NCBI RefSeq assembly: GCF_024055605.1
Contig: NZ_JAMXLX010000005.1
Span: 310,001 to 374,000 of the forward strand
Length of the DNA stretch: 64,000 nt
Direction of reading: 5' to 3'
Origin: Ciceribacter sichuanensis
GTDB taxonomy: Bacteria > Pseudomonadota > Alphaproteobacteria > Rhizobiales > Rhizobiaceae
Of this stretch, positions 21,523 through 29,862 are shown in pieces. Each line of letters starts with the position of its first letter. Positions within the stretch are counted from its first letter, which is position 1. The translations under genes were made by a program, and so were the position numbers. The notes beneath the pieces are model-generated. The model made no database searches. It was not told where the DNA came from and saw only the letters and a program-made list of their open reading frames with translations.

Positions 21523-22506
21523 ATGAAAGCCATGGTGCTGCACGCCATCAGGCAACCGTTGCAGTTCGAGGAGAGGCCAGATCCGCTTCCCGGCGCGGAC
21601 GAGATCCTTGTGCGGGTCGAGGCATGCGCCGTCTGCCGCACCGATCTGCACGTCGTCGACGGCGACCTGACGGAACCGAAGCTTCCCCTTGTTCCAGGAC
21701 ACGAAATCGTCGGCATCGTTGAACGCTGCGGTGATGGTGTCACGAACCTGCGGCCAGGAAGGCGGGTTGGAATACCATGGCTCGGGCACACCTGCGGATG
21801 CTGCAGCTATTGCGAGAGCGGCCGGGAAAACCTCTGCGATACGCCCGGTTTCACCGGCTACACGCGGGATGGCGGTTTTGCCAGCCATGTGGTGGCCGAT
21901 GCGTCCTATGCCTTTCCGCTCGACGGCTTTTCCGATCCCGTTGCCGCCGCACCGCTGATGTGCGCCGGGCTGATCGGCTGGAGGTCGCTCAAGATGGCGG
22001 GGGATGGGCGTCGCATCGGGATCTTCGGTTTCGGAGCGGCGGCCCATATCATCGCGCAGGTCTGCGTGTATCAGGGACGGGATGTCTACGCCTTCACCCG
22101 CGAGGGTGACCATGCGGCGCAGGCCATGGCCAAGTCTCTCGGCGCTGTCTGGGCTGGAAGCTCGGACGAGACGCCGCCGAAGCAACTCGATGCGGCCATC
22201 ATCTTCGCGCCGGTGGGCGCACTGGTGCCGGCCGCGCTGCGTGCCGTTGCCAAGGGCGGGCGCGTGGTGTGCGGCGGCATCCATATGAGCGATATCCCTC
22301 AGTTTCCCTATTCGATCCTCTGGGGTGAGCGGCAGATCCTTTCGGTTGCCAATCTCACCCGGGCGGATGCCGTGGAGTTCCTCGATCTTGCTCCGCACGC
22401 CGGGGTGAAGACCATCACGACGGTCTATCCGCTGGAAAGGGCGAACGAGGCACTCGACGACCTGCGCGCCGGCCGCTTTCAGGGTGCGGCGGTGCTGGTG
22501 CCGTGA
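21523..22506 (+). CDS. Zinc-dependent alcohol dehydrogenase family protein
   Basis: A 327-residue medium-chain dehydrogenase/reductase of the AdhP/AdhA type, expected to oxidise an alcohol with NAD(P)+. Catalytic-zinc residues are Cys38 (AVCRTD) and His60-Glu61 (PGHE). The structural-zinc cysteines are Cys91, Cys94, Cys97 and Cys105. The Rossmann segment IGIFGFGAAAH follows at about residue 165. The start at 21523 is fixed by AAGGAGA 8 bases upstream; an earlier in-frame TTG has no ribosome site. It diverges from mgtA and converges with the MarR gene. The substrate cannot be told from sequence. Confidence 0.9.
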   Translation: MKAMVLHAIRQPLQFEERPDPLPGADEILVRVEACAVCRTDLHVVDGDLTEPKLPLVPGHEIVGIVERCGDGVTNLRPGRRVGIPWLGHTCGCCSYCESGRENLCDTPGFTGYTRDGGFASHVVADASYAFPLDGFSDPVAAAPLMCAGLIGWRSLKMAGDGRRIGIFGFGAAAHIIAQVCVYQGRDVYAFTREGDHAAQAMAKSLGAVWAGSSDETPPKQLDAAIIFAPVGALVPAALRAVAKGGRVVCGGIHMSDIPQFPYSILWGERQILSVANLTRADAVEFLDLAPHAGVKTITTVYPLERANEALDDLRAGRFQGAAVLVP

Positions 22507-22521
22507 TCTCGATGGAGTGGT

Positions 22522-22980
22522 TCAGGTGATGCGCAGTGGCGCCCGGCTGCGTTCGTTGACCGCTTCGCACGCCTTTTGCAGCAGGCCGACGAACTGCTCG
22601 CGTTCGACGGCTGACAGGCCGCTCAGCAGTAGTGCCTGGGTTTCGCGGACGATCGGGCGGATTTCCGCCAGCGTCTCGCTGCCCTTGTCGGTGAGGTAAA
22701 GGGTGCGGGCACGACGGTCCTTCGGGTTGGTTTCCCGGCGCACCAGCTCCTTCTGCTCCAGTCGGTCGACCACTCCGCCGATGGTCACACGGTCATAAGC
22801 AATGTGGCTGGCGAGTGTTGCCTGATCGAGCCCGGGCGTCGCCTCGATGGCGTTCAGGGCCGCATATTGCACCGGCGTCAGATCGAAGCCCCTCTTGCCG
22901 GTTTCATCCATGAAGACGGAAACGGCCGTCTGGTTCAGTCGCCGGATCAGGTGTCCGGGCATTTCGTAGATTTCCAGCAT
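22522..22980 (-). CDS. MarR-family transcriptional regulator
   Basis: A 152-residue winged-helix protein with typical MarR spacing. The recognition region DRVTIGGVVDRLEQKELV lies at about residues 63-80, followed by the wing NPKDRRARTLYLTDKG. It diverges from the FAH-family hydrolase gene with 270 bases between the two starts. This suggests, by position only, that it may control that gene in response to an aromatic or related ligand. The GGGGGAG upstream of the ATG is somewhat far, so the start is only fairly certain. Confidence 0.88.
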   Translation of the reverse strand: MLEIYEMPGHLIRRLNQTAVSVFMDETGKRGFDLTPVQYAALNAIEATPGLDQATLASHIAYDRVTIGGVVDRLEQKELVRRETNPKDRRARTLYLTDKGSETLAEIRPIVRETQALLLSGLSAVEREQFVGLLQKACEAVNERSRAPLRIT

Positions 22981-23250
22981 GAAGATGCGCTCCCCCTCGC
23001 AAACAGATGCTTTTGATTGCCTTCTCTAGCGCTTATCCGATTGGTGAAAAAGGGCTCATTCCGGGTTAGAAGGCTGGTACGCCTGCCGGTGATATTTGTG
23101 ACGGAGCGCGTCGGGGAGCATTGTCGCCCTGGTGCCCGTACCTGACCTTGCGGCAACCGTTCTGTGGACTTAAGCATTGATGAGACTTGCCGAAACCCGT
23201 TTCGATGCGGCGCATCGGGATCGGGCCGGCTGCGACGAGGAGAGAATGCG

Positions 23251-23955
23251 TTGAGCACGCTTGAGCCACTTTTCGAAATTCCCGCTACCCCTCTGATCCC
23301 GGTCAAGGGCGAGACCGGAGGATATCCTGTCCACAGGATCTTCTGCGTCGGGCGTAACTATGCCGCTCATGCGGCCGAGATGGGCGTCGAAGTCGACCGC
23401 GAGGAGCCCTTCTATTTCACCAAGCCGGCAAGCGCGATCACGCCGACAGGCTCGACCATTCCCTATCCGCCGGGAACGGAAAATTTCCACTACGAGATGG
23501 AACTGGTGATTGCCATCGGCGCTCCGGCATTTCGGGTCTCGGTGGAGGACGCGCCGAAGGCTGTTTACGGTTATGCATGCGGTCTGGACATGACCCGGCG
23601 CGACCTGCAGCAGGCTTCCCGCGTGAAGCAGCGACCATGGGACTTCGGCAAGGCCTTCGAACGGTCGGCGATCATTTCGGACATCACGCGGGCCGTGGAT
23701 TTTCCGGCCATCGGCAAGCAGCGCATCTGGCTGAAGGTCGGAGACGAGGTGAAGCAGGATTCGCATCTGTCTGATATGGTCTGGTCGGTGCCGGAGATCG
23801 TCAGCCACTTGTCGCGCTTCTACCATCTTGCGCCCGGCGACCTGATCTATACGGGAACGCCGGCCGGCGTCGGCCCGGTGGTGGCGGGCGATGTCATTAC
23901 CGGTGGAATCGACGGGCTGCGCGACCTCGCGCTGACAATAGGGGCCGCCGAATAA
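23251..23955 (+). CDS. Fumarylacetoacetate hydrolase family protein
   Basis: A 234-residue single-domain FAH protein. Members hydrolyse or decarboxylate 2-oxo acid intermediates of aromatic degradation, for example fumarylpyruvate. The family start motif FCVGRNYAAHAAEMG is at about 31-45, the metal-binding HYEMELVIAIG segment lies near residue 80, and the GDLIYTGTPAGVGPV signature sits near the C-terminus. I place the start at a TTG (23251) because GAGGAGAG lies 7 bases upstream and homologues begin here; the longer in-frame version has no ribosome site. It may be controlled by the adjacent divergent MarR. Similarity is closest to fumarylpyruvate hydrolases, but no partner gene of that pathway is next to it. 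Confidence 0.87.
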   Translation: MSTLEPLFEIPATPLIPVKGETGGYPVHRIFCVGRNYAAHAAEMGVEVDREEPFYFTKPASAITPTGSTIPYPPGTENFHYEMELVIAIGAPAFRVSVEDAPKAVYGYACGLDMTRRDLQQASRVKQRPWDFGKAFERSAIISDITRAVDFPAIGKQRIWLKVGDEVKQDSHLSDMVWSVPEIVSHLSRFYHLAPGDLIYTGTPAGVGPVVAGDVITGGIDGLRDLALTIGAAE

Positions 23956-24049
23956 GGCTAGCCTGAAAGCGTCATTTTTATCCGCATTCATGTGTCGGGA
24001 CCGTAAACATGCTACATCCTTGGAAAATGGATGGAATTCGATTCGCAGC

Positions 24050-24682
24050 ATGGCGGAACTCGGCAAATTCGAACGCAAGTTACCCGAGGATCGGCGCCGT
24101 ACGCTGATCGAGGCGACGCTTGCATGTCTCGCCCGGGAAGGTCACGCCGGGCTTTCGATTCGCAAGATCAGCAAGGAGGCCGGTATCTCGATCGGCCTCA
24201 TCAATCATCACTACAGCGGCAAGGACGAACTGGTCGGCCATGCCTATGAGACGATGTCTCTTGCCCTGCTCGAAAACATCGAAACCATGGTTGCCGCAGC
24301 AGGCGATGATCCGCGGGCGAAGCTGAGCGCCTATTTCCGCGCATCGCTTTCCGCCCCCGTCATGGAGAGAAGCACGCTCCGGACCTGGGTGGTGTTCTGG
24401 GGGATGATCGAACATTCTCCGGCGATGAAGGACGTGCATGATCGCACTTATGCCGGATATCGCCGCCTGCTTTCGGCCTTGCTGAAGGATTTCTTTGCTT
24501 CGCGCGGCTGGCCGGAGCCGGATGTCAGGCTTGCGGCGATCGGTATCGTTGCTATGCTCGATGGTCTCTGGCTGGAATGGTGTCTCAATCCGGAAATCTT
24601 CACGCCGGACGAGGCGATAGGGCTTTGCGAGCGTTGGGCCGATGTGTTCCTCAATGCGTCCGCGCCCCGCGCAACATCGTGA
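24050..24682 (+). CDS. TetR-family transcriptional regulator (BetI-like)
   Basis: A 210-residue repressor-type protein. The N-terminal helix-turn-helix spans residues about 15-60 (IRKISKEAGISIGLINHHY) and the C-terminal helical ligand domain resembles BetI. BetI-like regulators often sense choline, amines or related compounds. The gene lies 143 bases before an amino-acid-binding-protein gene and an aminotransferase, all on the plus strand, and may regulate them. The ATG at 24050 is the only good start in frame, and its ribosome site is weak. Confidence 0.87.
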   Translation: MAELGKFERKLPEDRRRTLIEATLACLAREGHAGLSIRKISKEAGISIGLINHHYSGKDELVGHAYETMSLALLENIETMVAAAGDDPRAKLSAYFRASLSAPVMERSTLRTWVVFWGMIEHSPAMKDVHDRTYAGYRRLLSALLKDFFASRGWPEPDVRLAAIGIVAMLDGLWLEWCLNPEIFTPDEAIGLCERWADVFLNASAPRATS

Positions 24683-24825
24683 ATGCCAGGGAAATTGAAC
24701 GGTCGTTAAGTTTCTCTTGTCTTGCTGCGACCGGTTTGTATCATGATCGCATTTTCAATCGGTGGATGTTGGGCGTTGTGTCCGAATAATCTCTTCCTTC
24801 CGCCGTACAATAAAGGGGAATATTC

Positions 24826-25608
24826 GTGAAGTCGTTGCTGCGCATTGGTCTTGCCGCATGCCTTTTCATGACATTACCTGCTTCCGCCTTCGCGATCGAA
24901 CCTTTGAAAATCGGTGTCGCTGACGAGCCGTATCCGCCCTTCACCTGGAAGGAGCCTGACGGGAAATGGAAGGGCTTCGAAATCGACCTGTCGATGGCGA
25001 TCTGCGCTGCGATCAAGATGCAATGCGTTACCGTGGACGCGGGGTGGGACGACCTCATCCATGCGCTGACGACGAAGAAGATCGACATGATTATGAGCTC
25101 CATGGTGATCACGGACGAGCGCAGGCAGATCATCGATTTCTCCATTCCCTATTATTCGACGGCTGCCGCCTTCATGGGGCCCAAGGGCAGTGTCCTCGTG
25201 CTGACGCGAGACGGGATGAAGGGCAAGACCATCGGCGTGCAGGGCTCAACCACGCATGCCGCCGATGTCCAGAGCAAGTTCGGTGACGTCGCCACCATTC
25301 GCACCTATCCGACGCAGGAGGAAGCGAATGACGAACTGGTGGCAAAGCGTGTCGATGTTGTGCTTGCCGACAAGGTGGCGCTGGCCGAGTTCCTGAAGGA
25401 ACCGCAGTCCTCCGGGCTCGCCATCCTTGCCGACGTGCCGCCCGGCGAACGGGGTATCACCAAGGTCGGGGCTGGACTGCGCAAGGAAGACAAGGCGCTG
25501 ACCGGAGAGGTCAATGCAGCGATTGCGACGCTGCTCACCAATGGCGACTATGATCGTCTGGCTAAGCCCTATTTCGATTTCGACATTTACGGGCTGCTCC
25601 GCAAGTAG
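24826..25608 (+). CDS. Periplasmic amino-acid-binding protein (SBP family 3)
   Basis: A 260-residue exported binding protein with a signal peptide ending near residue 23 (ASAFA). The family-3 fold features are KIGVADEPYPPFTW near the mature N-terminus, KGFEIDLSMAICAA and VITDERRQIIDFSIPYY. Proteins of this class bind polar amino acids or opines for an ABC importer. No permease or ATPase gene is adjacent, so it either serves a transporter encoded elsewhere or acts as a sensor. The start is a GTG at 24826 with AAAGGGGA 6 bases upstream. It is followed 46 bases later by a class III aminotransferase gene on the same strand. Confidence 0.9.
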   Translation: MKSLLRIGLAACLFMTLPASAFAIEPLKIGVADEPYPPFTWKEPDGKWKGFEIDLSMAICAAIKMQCVTVDAGWDDLIHALTTKKIDMIMSSMVITDERRQIIDFSIPYYSTAAAFMGPKGSVLVLTRDGMKGKTIGVQGSTTHAADVQSKFGDVATIRTYPTQEEANDELVAKRVDVVLADKVALAEFLKEPQSSGLAILADVPPGERGITKVGAGLRKEDKALTGEVNAAIATLLTNGDYDRLAKPYFDFDIYGLLRK

Positions 25609-25654
25609 CTTTCATTTCGATCCCGCAGCGTGATTTCGTCAGAAGGGAAATGCC

Positions 25655-27016
25655 ATGTCGTCGCCGAAGACCACGTCCACCGGCAGCAGCTACGGGGTGC
25701 AGGCCCTTCCGAAGATCGCCTACGGGCGGGGAAGCTATCTCTACGATGCGAATGGCAAGCGCTATCTCGACGGATCGGGCGGGCCGGCTGTCTACTGCCT
25801 CGGACATGCGCACCCGGAGGTGACGGAGGCGGTCAAGGCGCAGCTTGACCGGGTGGCGCATGGCTACCGCTATCTCTTCACCTCGGATGCGGTGGAGGAA
25901 CTGACCGAGATCATCCGCCGGAACACGGGGAGCCATTTCGGCAACATCGTCTTTGTCACCAGCGGGTCGGAAGCCGTGGAATCCTGCCTGAAGATCGCGC
26001 TGCAGTACCACACGGCACGCGGCGAGAAGAGCCGCCGCCGGTTCATTTCCCGCCGGCGTTCCTGGCATGGCAATACGCTCGGCGCTCTCTCCGTTTCGGA
26101 CTTTAAGACACGGAGGGAGGCTTTCGAGGGCAGCCTGCTCGATGTTTCCTTCGTCTCCAGTGCCAACACCTACCGGTTGCCGGAGGGCGTGAATGCGGCG
26201 GGGCTGGTAACCTATCTCGCAAATGAACTCGAGGAGGAGATCCTCAAAATCGGTGCCGATAAGGTCGCGGCCTTCATCTTCGAGCCGGTGGTAGGTGCCG
26301 CCGGTGGCGTCGTGCCGGCTCCTGCGGGTTATGCCAAAGCGGTCGCGGCCGTCTGCCGTCGCCACGGTGTTCTGCTTATCAGCGACGAGGTGATGTGCGG
26401 TTCGGGCCGCACGGGCACCTGGCGGGCGCTGGCCGAAGACGGGGTGGTGCCGGATATCATGAGCATCGCCAAGGGGCTCGCCGCCGGCTACCAGCCGCTC
26501 GGCGCTGCTCTCTACAGCGATCATGTCCATGAGACGCTGATGGCGGCCCATGGCGGCGCGATGACCGGCCATACCTTTACCGGCCACACCTCCGCCTGCG
26601 CGGCGGGCGTGGCGGTCCAGAAGATCGTGACGCGGGACAATCTGCTCGACCGGGTGCTGGCGCGGGGTCCGATCCTGCAGCAGGAATTGCGCGCGGCGCT
26701 TGCCGATGTCGGCGAGGTCGGTGACGTTCGCGGGCGAGGGTTCTTCATCGGGCTGGAAATGGTTGCCGATCCTGTCAGCAAGGAGCCTTTCCCCGCTTAT
26801 GCCAGCCTGCATGCCGCGATCGGTCGTCGCGCCTTCGAGGCGGGACTGATCTGCTATCCCTGTACCGGTAATGTCGGAGGGGTGGCGGGCGATACCGTCA
26901 TTCTCGCGCCGCCCTATAATGCAAGCGAGGAAGAACTTAGGGAAATCGTCTCGATCCTGTCCGGGGCGATTCGGGATTCGGTTGCCGAGGCGCGGCGGGC
27001 GGTTGCGTTGAGATAG
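25655..27016 (+). CDS. Aspartate aminotransferase family (class III) PLP enzyme
   Basis: A 453-residue pyridoxal-phosphate enzyme of the omega-amino acid/ornithine aminotransferase class. PLP contacts are visible: TSGSEAVE at 102-109, SDEV with Asp244, and SIAKGLAAGYQPLG with Lys273 as the Schiff-base lysine. The start at 25655 has AGAAGGGA upstream. It probably shares a transcript with the binding protein 46 bases before it, suggesting that the imported compound is an amino donor. The specific substrate (a diamine, an omega-amino acid or a keto acid pair) is not evident. Confidence 0.9.
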   Translation: MSSPKTTSTGSSYGVQALPKIAYGRGSYLYDANGKRYLDGSGGPAVYCLGHAHPEVTEAVKAQLDRVAHGYRYLFTSDAVEELTEIIRRNTGSHFGNIVFVTSGSEAVESCLKIALQYHTARGEKSRRRFISRRRSWHGNTLGALSVSDFKTRREAFEGSLLDVSFVSSANTYRLPEGVNAAGLVTYLANELEEEILKIGADKVAAFIFEPVVGAAGGVVPAPAGYAKAVAAVCRRHGVLLISDEVMCGSGRTGTWRALAEDGVVPDIMSIAKGLAAGYQPLGAALYSDHVHETLMAAHGGAMTGHTFTGHTSACAAGVAVQKIVTRDNLLDRVLARGPILQQELRAALADVGEVGDVRGRGFFIGLEMVADPVSKEPFPAYASLHAAIGRRAFEAGLICYPCTGNVGGVAGDTVILAPPYNASEEELREIVSILSGAIRDSVAEARRAVALR

Positions 27017-27298
27017 GGCTCGCCCCACATTTTTTGGGGAGGCGGACGGTTGCGAAAAGCGCTGTGCAATCAATATATTAGATTTTAATTAATAAGCGGC
27101 CGGAAATTATTACCAGAAAGTTGTTGGAATCCGCTGGTGCAGCCGAGAGGGCCGCAAGTTTCCTTTGACGAATGTCACGCCCTGCCTGATCCTCGCTATC
27201 GTCATTGGGGAAGACCGGCAGGCAGATGCGGTGGCCTGCCAGAAGCATTCAAAATGTATGTTTTAAGTCTTTAGACCGGATTGGGGGTCAGGATGGTC

Positions 27299-28783
27299 AT
27301 GAGCTTTTTCCGCCGGGGCGACGAGCCGGCAAGAACGACAGCAGGCGGCGCATCCATCGGCGATGGACAATCCGGGGCTGCTTCCTATTCTCCAGCGCTG
27401 CAGGGGCGCAGCGAGATCGGCGACCAGACGTTCGGTTCGGTGATCGAGGAGAGCCACCTTTCGTCCGAAGAGCTGCTTTCCGGCTTCGGCTTCCTCCAGG
27501 AGCGCGTTTCCTCGTTGCTCGGGGCTCATGGCGAAGCACTGAACGAGCTTGCAGCACTTCGCGCCGAGCGGGCGCGTATCGCCTCGCTCCTCGATTATGA
27601 AAGCACGGCCCGCCGCCGGCTCGATGGCGAAAGCCAACGGGCTCTCGCCGAGGCCAAGGAGTTGCGGGCCGAGAATGTACAGCTTCGGGCGGAGACGGAA
27701 GAGTCCCGCGAGAAGCTGATCAAGCTTCAGGCGCTCTATGACGCCAACTCGCAGGATCTCGACATCGTGCAGCGGCGTCTGCATGACGTTGGCCGCGAGC
27801 TCGATGAGCGCATCGTGCAGTATGACGAAACGGCTGCGCTGCTGCGTCGCGCGCATCAGGATCTCGACCAGCGCAGCCGCGATCTGGCGATGATGCGCGA
27901 GAAGTACGAGACCGAGCGGACGCAGCATCAGGTGCTTCTCGAAACGTCGCGCCGCGAGGCCGACGCTCAGGCGCGCGAAATCGCCCGCCTCACGGAGGAA
28001 CGGGGCCGGCTGAAGAGCGGGCTGGAGCATCAGGAAACGATTTCCCGCAATCTGCTTGGTGAGGTCACCGCACTCAAGCAGGAGGATTCGTTCAACCAGG
28101 AAAAGCTCAAGCGCCTGCAGTCGGAACTCGATAACCAGCAGAGCGCGATGGCTGTGGAAATGTCGCAGCTTTCGACCCGGCACGAGGCGATCAGTTCCAA
28201 GGCCGAACTGGTGGAAAAGCTGCTGGTTACCGCGCGCGGCCGCGTCAAGCTGGTCGAGGACGAGATGCAGGGCATGCGCACCGAGCTGAAGCAGACAAAG
28301 GCCGAGCTTTCGACCACGACGCTTCGCGCCGATCGTCTGGCGCAGGAACTTGCAACCGCTCGCGCCAGCACTTCGGAAAACGAAGCCGGTCGCCGCGAAA
28401 TGTCGCTGCAGATCGCCGAGATGACCATGCGCCTGCGCGATGCCGAGAACGCGCGCAACAAGCGGGACCGTGACGCGGAAACGATGAAGCGTGACTTCGA
28501 CCAGCGCAGCTTCGCCGATCAGGAAGAAATCCGCCAGCTGCGCAGCAGCGCGGAGGTTACGAAGGCCGAGATCCGCCAGCTTCGTTCGGAGATCGCCATT
28601 CTCACGGGACAGCTCGAATTCGCCCGCAACGACCGTCAGCAGGGGGCTCAGGCCAGCTCACTGCCCACAGCAGCTTCGGGTGTCGATAGCTGGGTTCCCG
28701 CGCCGGAACAGGCTGCCGCAAAGCCGATCATCGAGATTTCCGAGAAATCACTGCGCATGCCCAAGGCCACCGTCGACTTCTGA
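27299..28783 (+). CDS. Long coiled-coil protein of unknown function
   Basis: A 494-residue protein that I do not recognise by function. Residues 1-50 are a short basic and Gly/Ser-rich head; from about residue 60 to 460 nearly everything is predicted coiled coil, rich in Glu, Arg, Leu, Gln and Ala with heptad spacing. There is no signal peptide, membrane helix, ATPase motif or Cys, so it is probably a cytoplasmic structural or scaffold protein. The last 35 residues are Pro/Ala-rich and end in a short Lys-rich tail. The ATG at 27299 has AGGA 6 bases upstream; an ATG two codons earlier is possible. It stands alone, ends at a bidirectional terminator, and converges with the LuxR-type regulator gene. 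Confidence 0.8.
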   Translation: MSFFRRGDEPARTTAGGASIGDGQSGAASYSPALQGRSEIGDQTFGSVIEESHLSSEELLSGFGFLQERVSSLLGAHGEALNELAALRAERARIASLLDYESTARRRLDGESQRALAEAKELRAENVQLRAETEESREKLIKLQALYDANSQDLDIVQRRLHDVGRELDERIVQYDETAALLRRAHQDLDQRSRDLAMMREKYETERTQHQVLLETSRREADAQAREIARLTEERGRLKSGLEHQETISRNLLGEVTALKQEDSFNQEKLKRLQSELDNQQSAMAVEMSQLSTRHEAISSKAELVEKLLVTARGRVKLVEDEMQGMRTELKQTKAELSTTTLRADRLAQELATARASTSENEAGRREMSLQIAEMTMRLRDAENARNKRDRDAETMKRDFDQRSFADQEEIRQLRSSAEVTKAEIRQLRSEIAILTGQLEFARNDRQQGAQASSLPTAASGVDSWVPAPEQAAAKPIIEISEKSLRMPKATVDF

Positions 28784-28845
28784 TCGGCGTTGGCATCAAG
28801 GCCTCTCGTGACCTGGCGTCCGGGCTTTTCATGGTCTGAAGAAAT

Positions 28846-28885
28846 AAAGCACCCGTGGCGTGTCCTTCTTGCCCGGGTGCTTTTT
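28846..28885 (+). terminator. Bidirectional rho-independent terminator
   Basis: The stem AAAGCACCCG (28846-28855) against CGGGTGCTTT (28874-28883) is followed by TTATTT on the plus strand and by a T-rich run on the minus strand. It lies between the convergent coiled-coil gene and LuxR-type gene and can serve both. Confidence 0.85.
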
Positions 28886-28946
28886 ATTTGTCTTGGCATG
28901 CCCTTTCCGCAAAGCCGCTGGACGCGTCTGTCCGACGGGGTTCGGG

Positions 28947-29738
28947 TTACTGTTTCGACAATTGCACGATGAACATGGAGAAGAGTTCGGATTGGCTCGA
29001 AGCTCCGAGCTTCTGGTAGATGTTCTTCCGGTGGATCTTCACCGTACCCTCGGCGATGTTCAGCGTTTCCGCGATGGAACGGCTGGAATGGCCGCGCAAG
29101 ATGAGAGAGGTGATCTCGATCTCGCGCCGGGTGAGGATTCCGTCGGCCATGACGTCGAGCGTCTCGTTGATCGGGTCCTCGGCGTTGCGTTTCGCGGCGT
29201 CGCTTCCGGCGGGCCCTCCGTCGCACCAATGTTCCTCGATGGCTGCGCGTACCACCGGTTCGATGGCCCGCATCGTGTTGAAGTCACGTCGTCCGAAGAA
29301 GGGAGCATCCCCCGGTCGGGTGAAGCTGATGACGACCGCGCCGGCGCCCGGAGGGCGGCAAACGATGCCGATCTCGTCGCGGATGCGGGTGCGGCCATAA
29401 TGCTGGCGATAATATTCCGTGCTGTAGAACTGGTCCGGCGCCATCTTGCGCAGGTGGCGAACGCCGGTGATCTTCGGATCGATTGCGGCGAGATAGAACG
29501 GGTCGAGCAGGTAGGGCCCCTTGGCATAGGCGGTAATGACCGTCGCCGCCCGTTCCTCATCTAGGTTGTGGTAGAGGCAGACGGGGTTCTCTGTGCCCTG
29601 ATAGGCGAACACCATGGCGATGTCGAAAGGCATTTCGTCGGCAATTGCGGTCGAAAGCTTGCGAGGCAGATCCGGCGTTCCGATAGCCCGGATGAAGCCG
29701 CCTACATTTTCATTCCATCTTGCGAATTCGTTTTTCAC
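28947..29738 (-). CDS. LuxR-family transcriptional regulator
   Basis: A 263-residue regulator with the LuxR/NarL-type helix-turn-helix at the C-terminus, residues about 200-257 (LTRREIEITSLILRGHSSR then IAETLNIAEGTVKIHRKNIYQKLG). Residues 1-190 are an unassigned sensory domain; I see neither a receiver aspartate motif nor the classical autoinducer-binding pattern. I place the start at a GTG (29738) because GGAGG lies 6 bases upstream; the frame is open beyond, but without a ribosome site. It is transcribed away from the glutamine-synthetase-like gene with 124 bases between, which points to control of that operon. A dyad in the gap (29790-29805) is a candidate operator. Confidence 0.88.
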   Translation of the reverse strand: MKNEFARWNENVGGFIRAIGTPDLPRKLSTAIADEMPFDIAMVFAYQGTENPVCLYHNLDEERAATVITAYAKGPYLLDPFYLAAIDPKITGVRHLRKMAPDQFYSTEYYRQHYGRTRIRDEIGIVCRPPGAGAVVISFTRPGDAPFFGRRDFNTMRAIEPVVRAAIEEHWCDGGPAGSDAAKRNAEDPINETLDVMADGILTRREIEITSLILRGHSSRSIAETLNIAEGTVKIHRKNIYQKLGASSQSELFSMFIVQLSKQ

Positions 29739-29789
29739 TATGCCTCCAGCCCTGCGGTAACGCCTTCCGCTCCGACATTTAGCCCCGTC

Positions 29790-29805
29790 TATCCCTAACG
29801 GGATA
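29790..29805. promoter_or_regulatory. Candidate operator dyad between luxR-type and GS-like genes
   Basis: A perfect 6-bp inverted repeat, TATCCC-TAAC-GGGATA, sits 52 bases before one start and 58 bases before the other, in the middle of the divergent promoter region. It could bind the adjacent LuxR-type regulator. This is inferred from symmetry and position alone. Confidence 0.4.
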
Positions 29806-29862
29806 TTTCTTGTCTTGTTTTCGGGCGGTAGCGTTCGACAAAACAATAATGGCAGGAACCTG

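Noticed and set aside
27017..27060. A possible terminator after the class III aminotransferase
   Set aside because: A GC stem with an internal T run can be drawn, but it has a bulge and is not followed by a T tract, so it was not listed.
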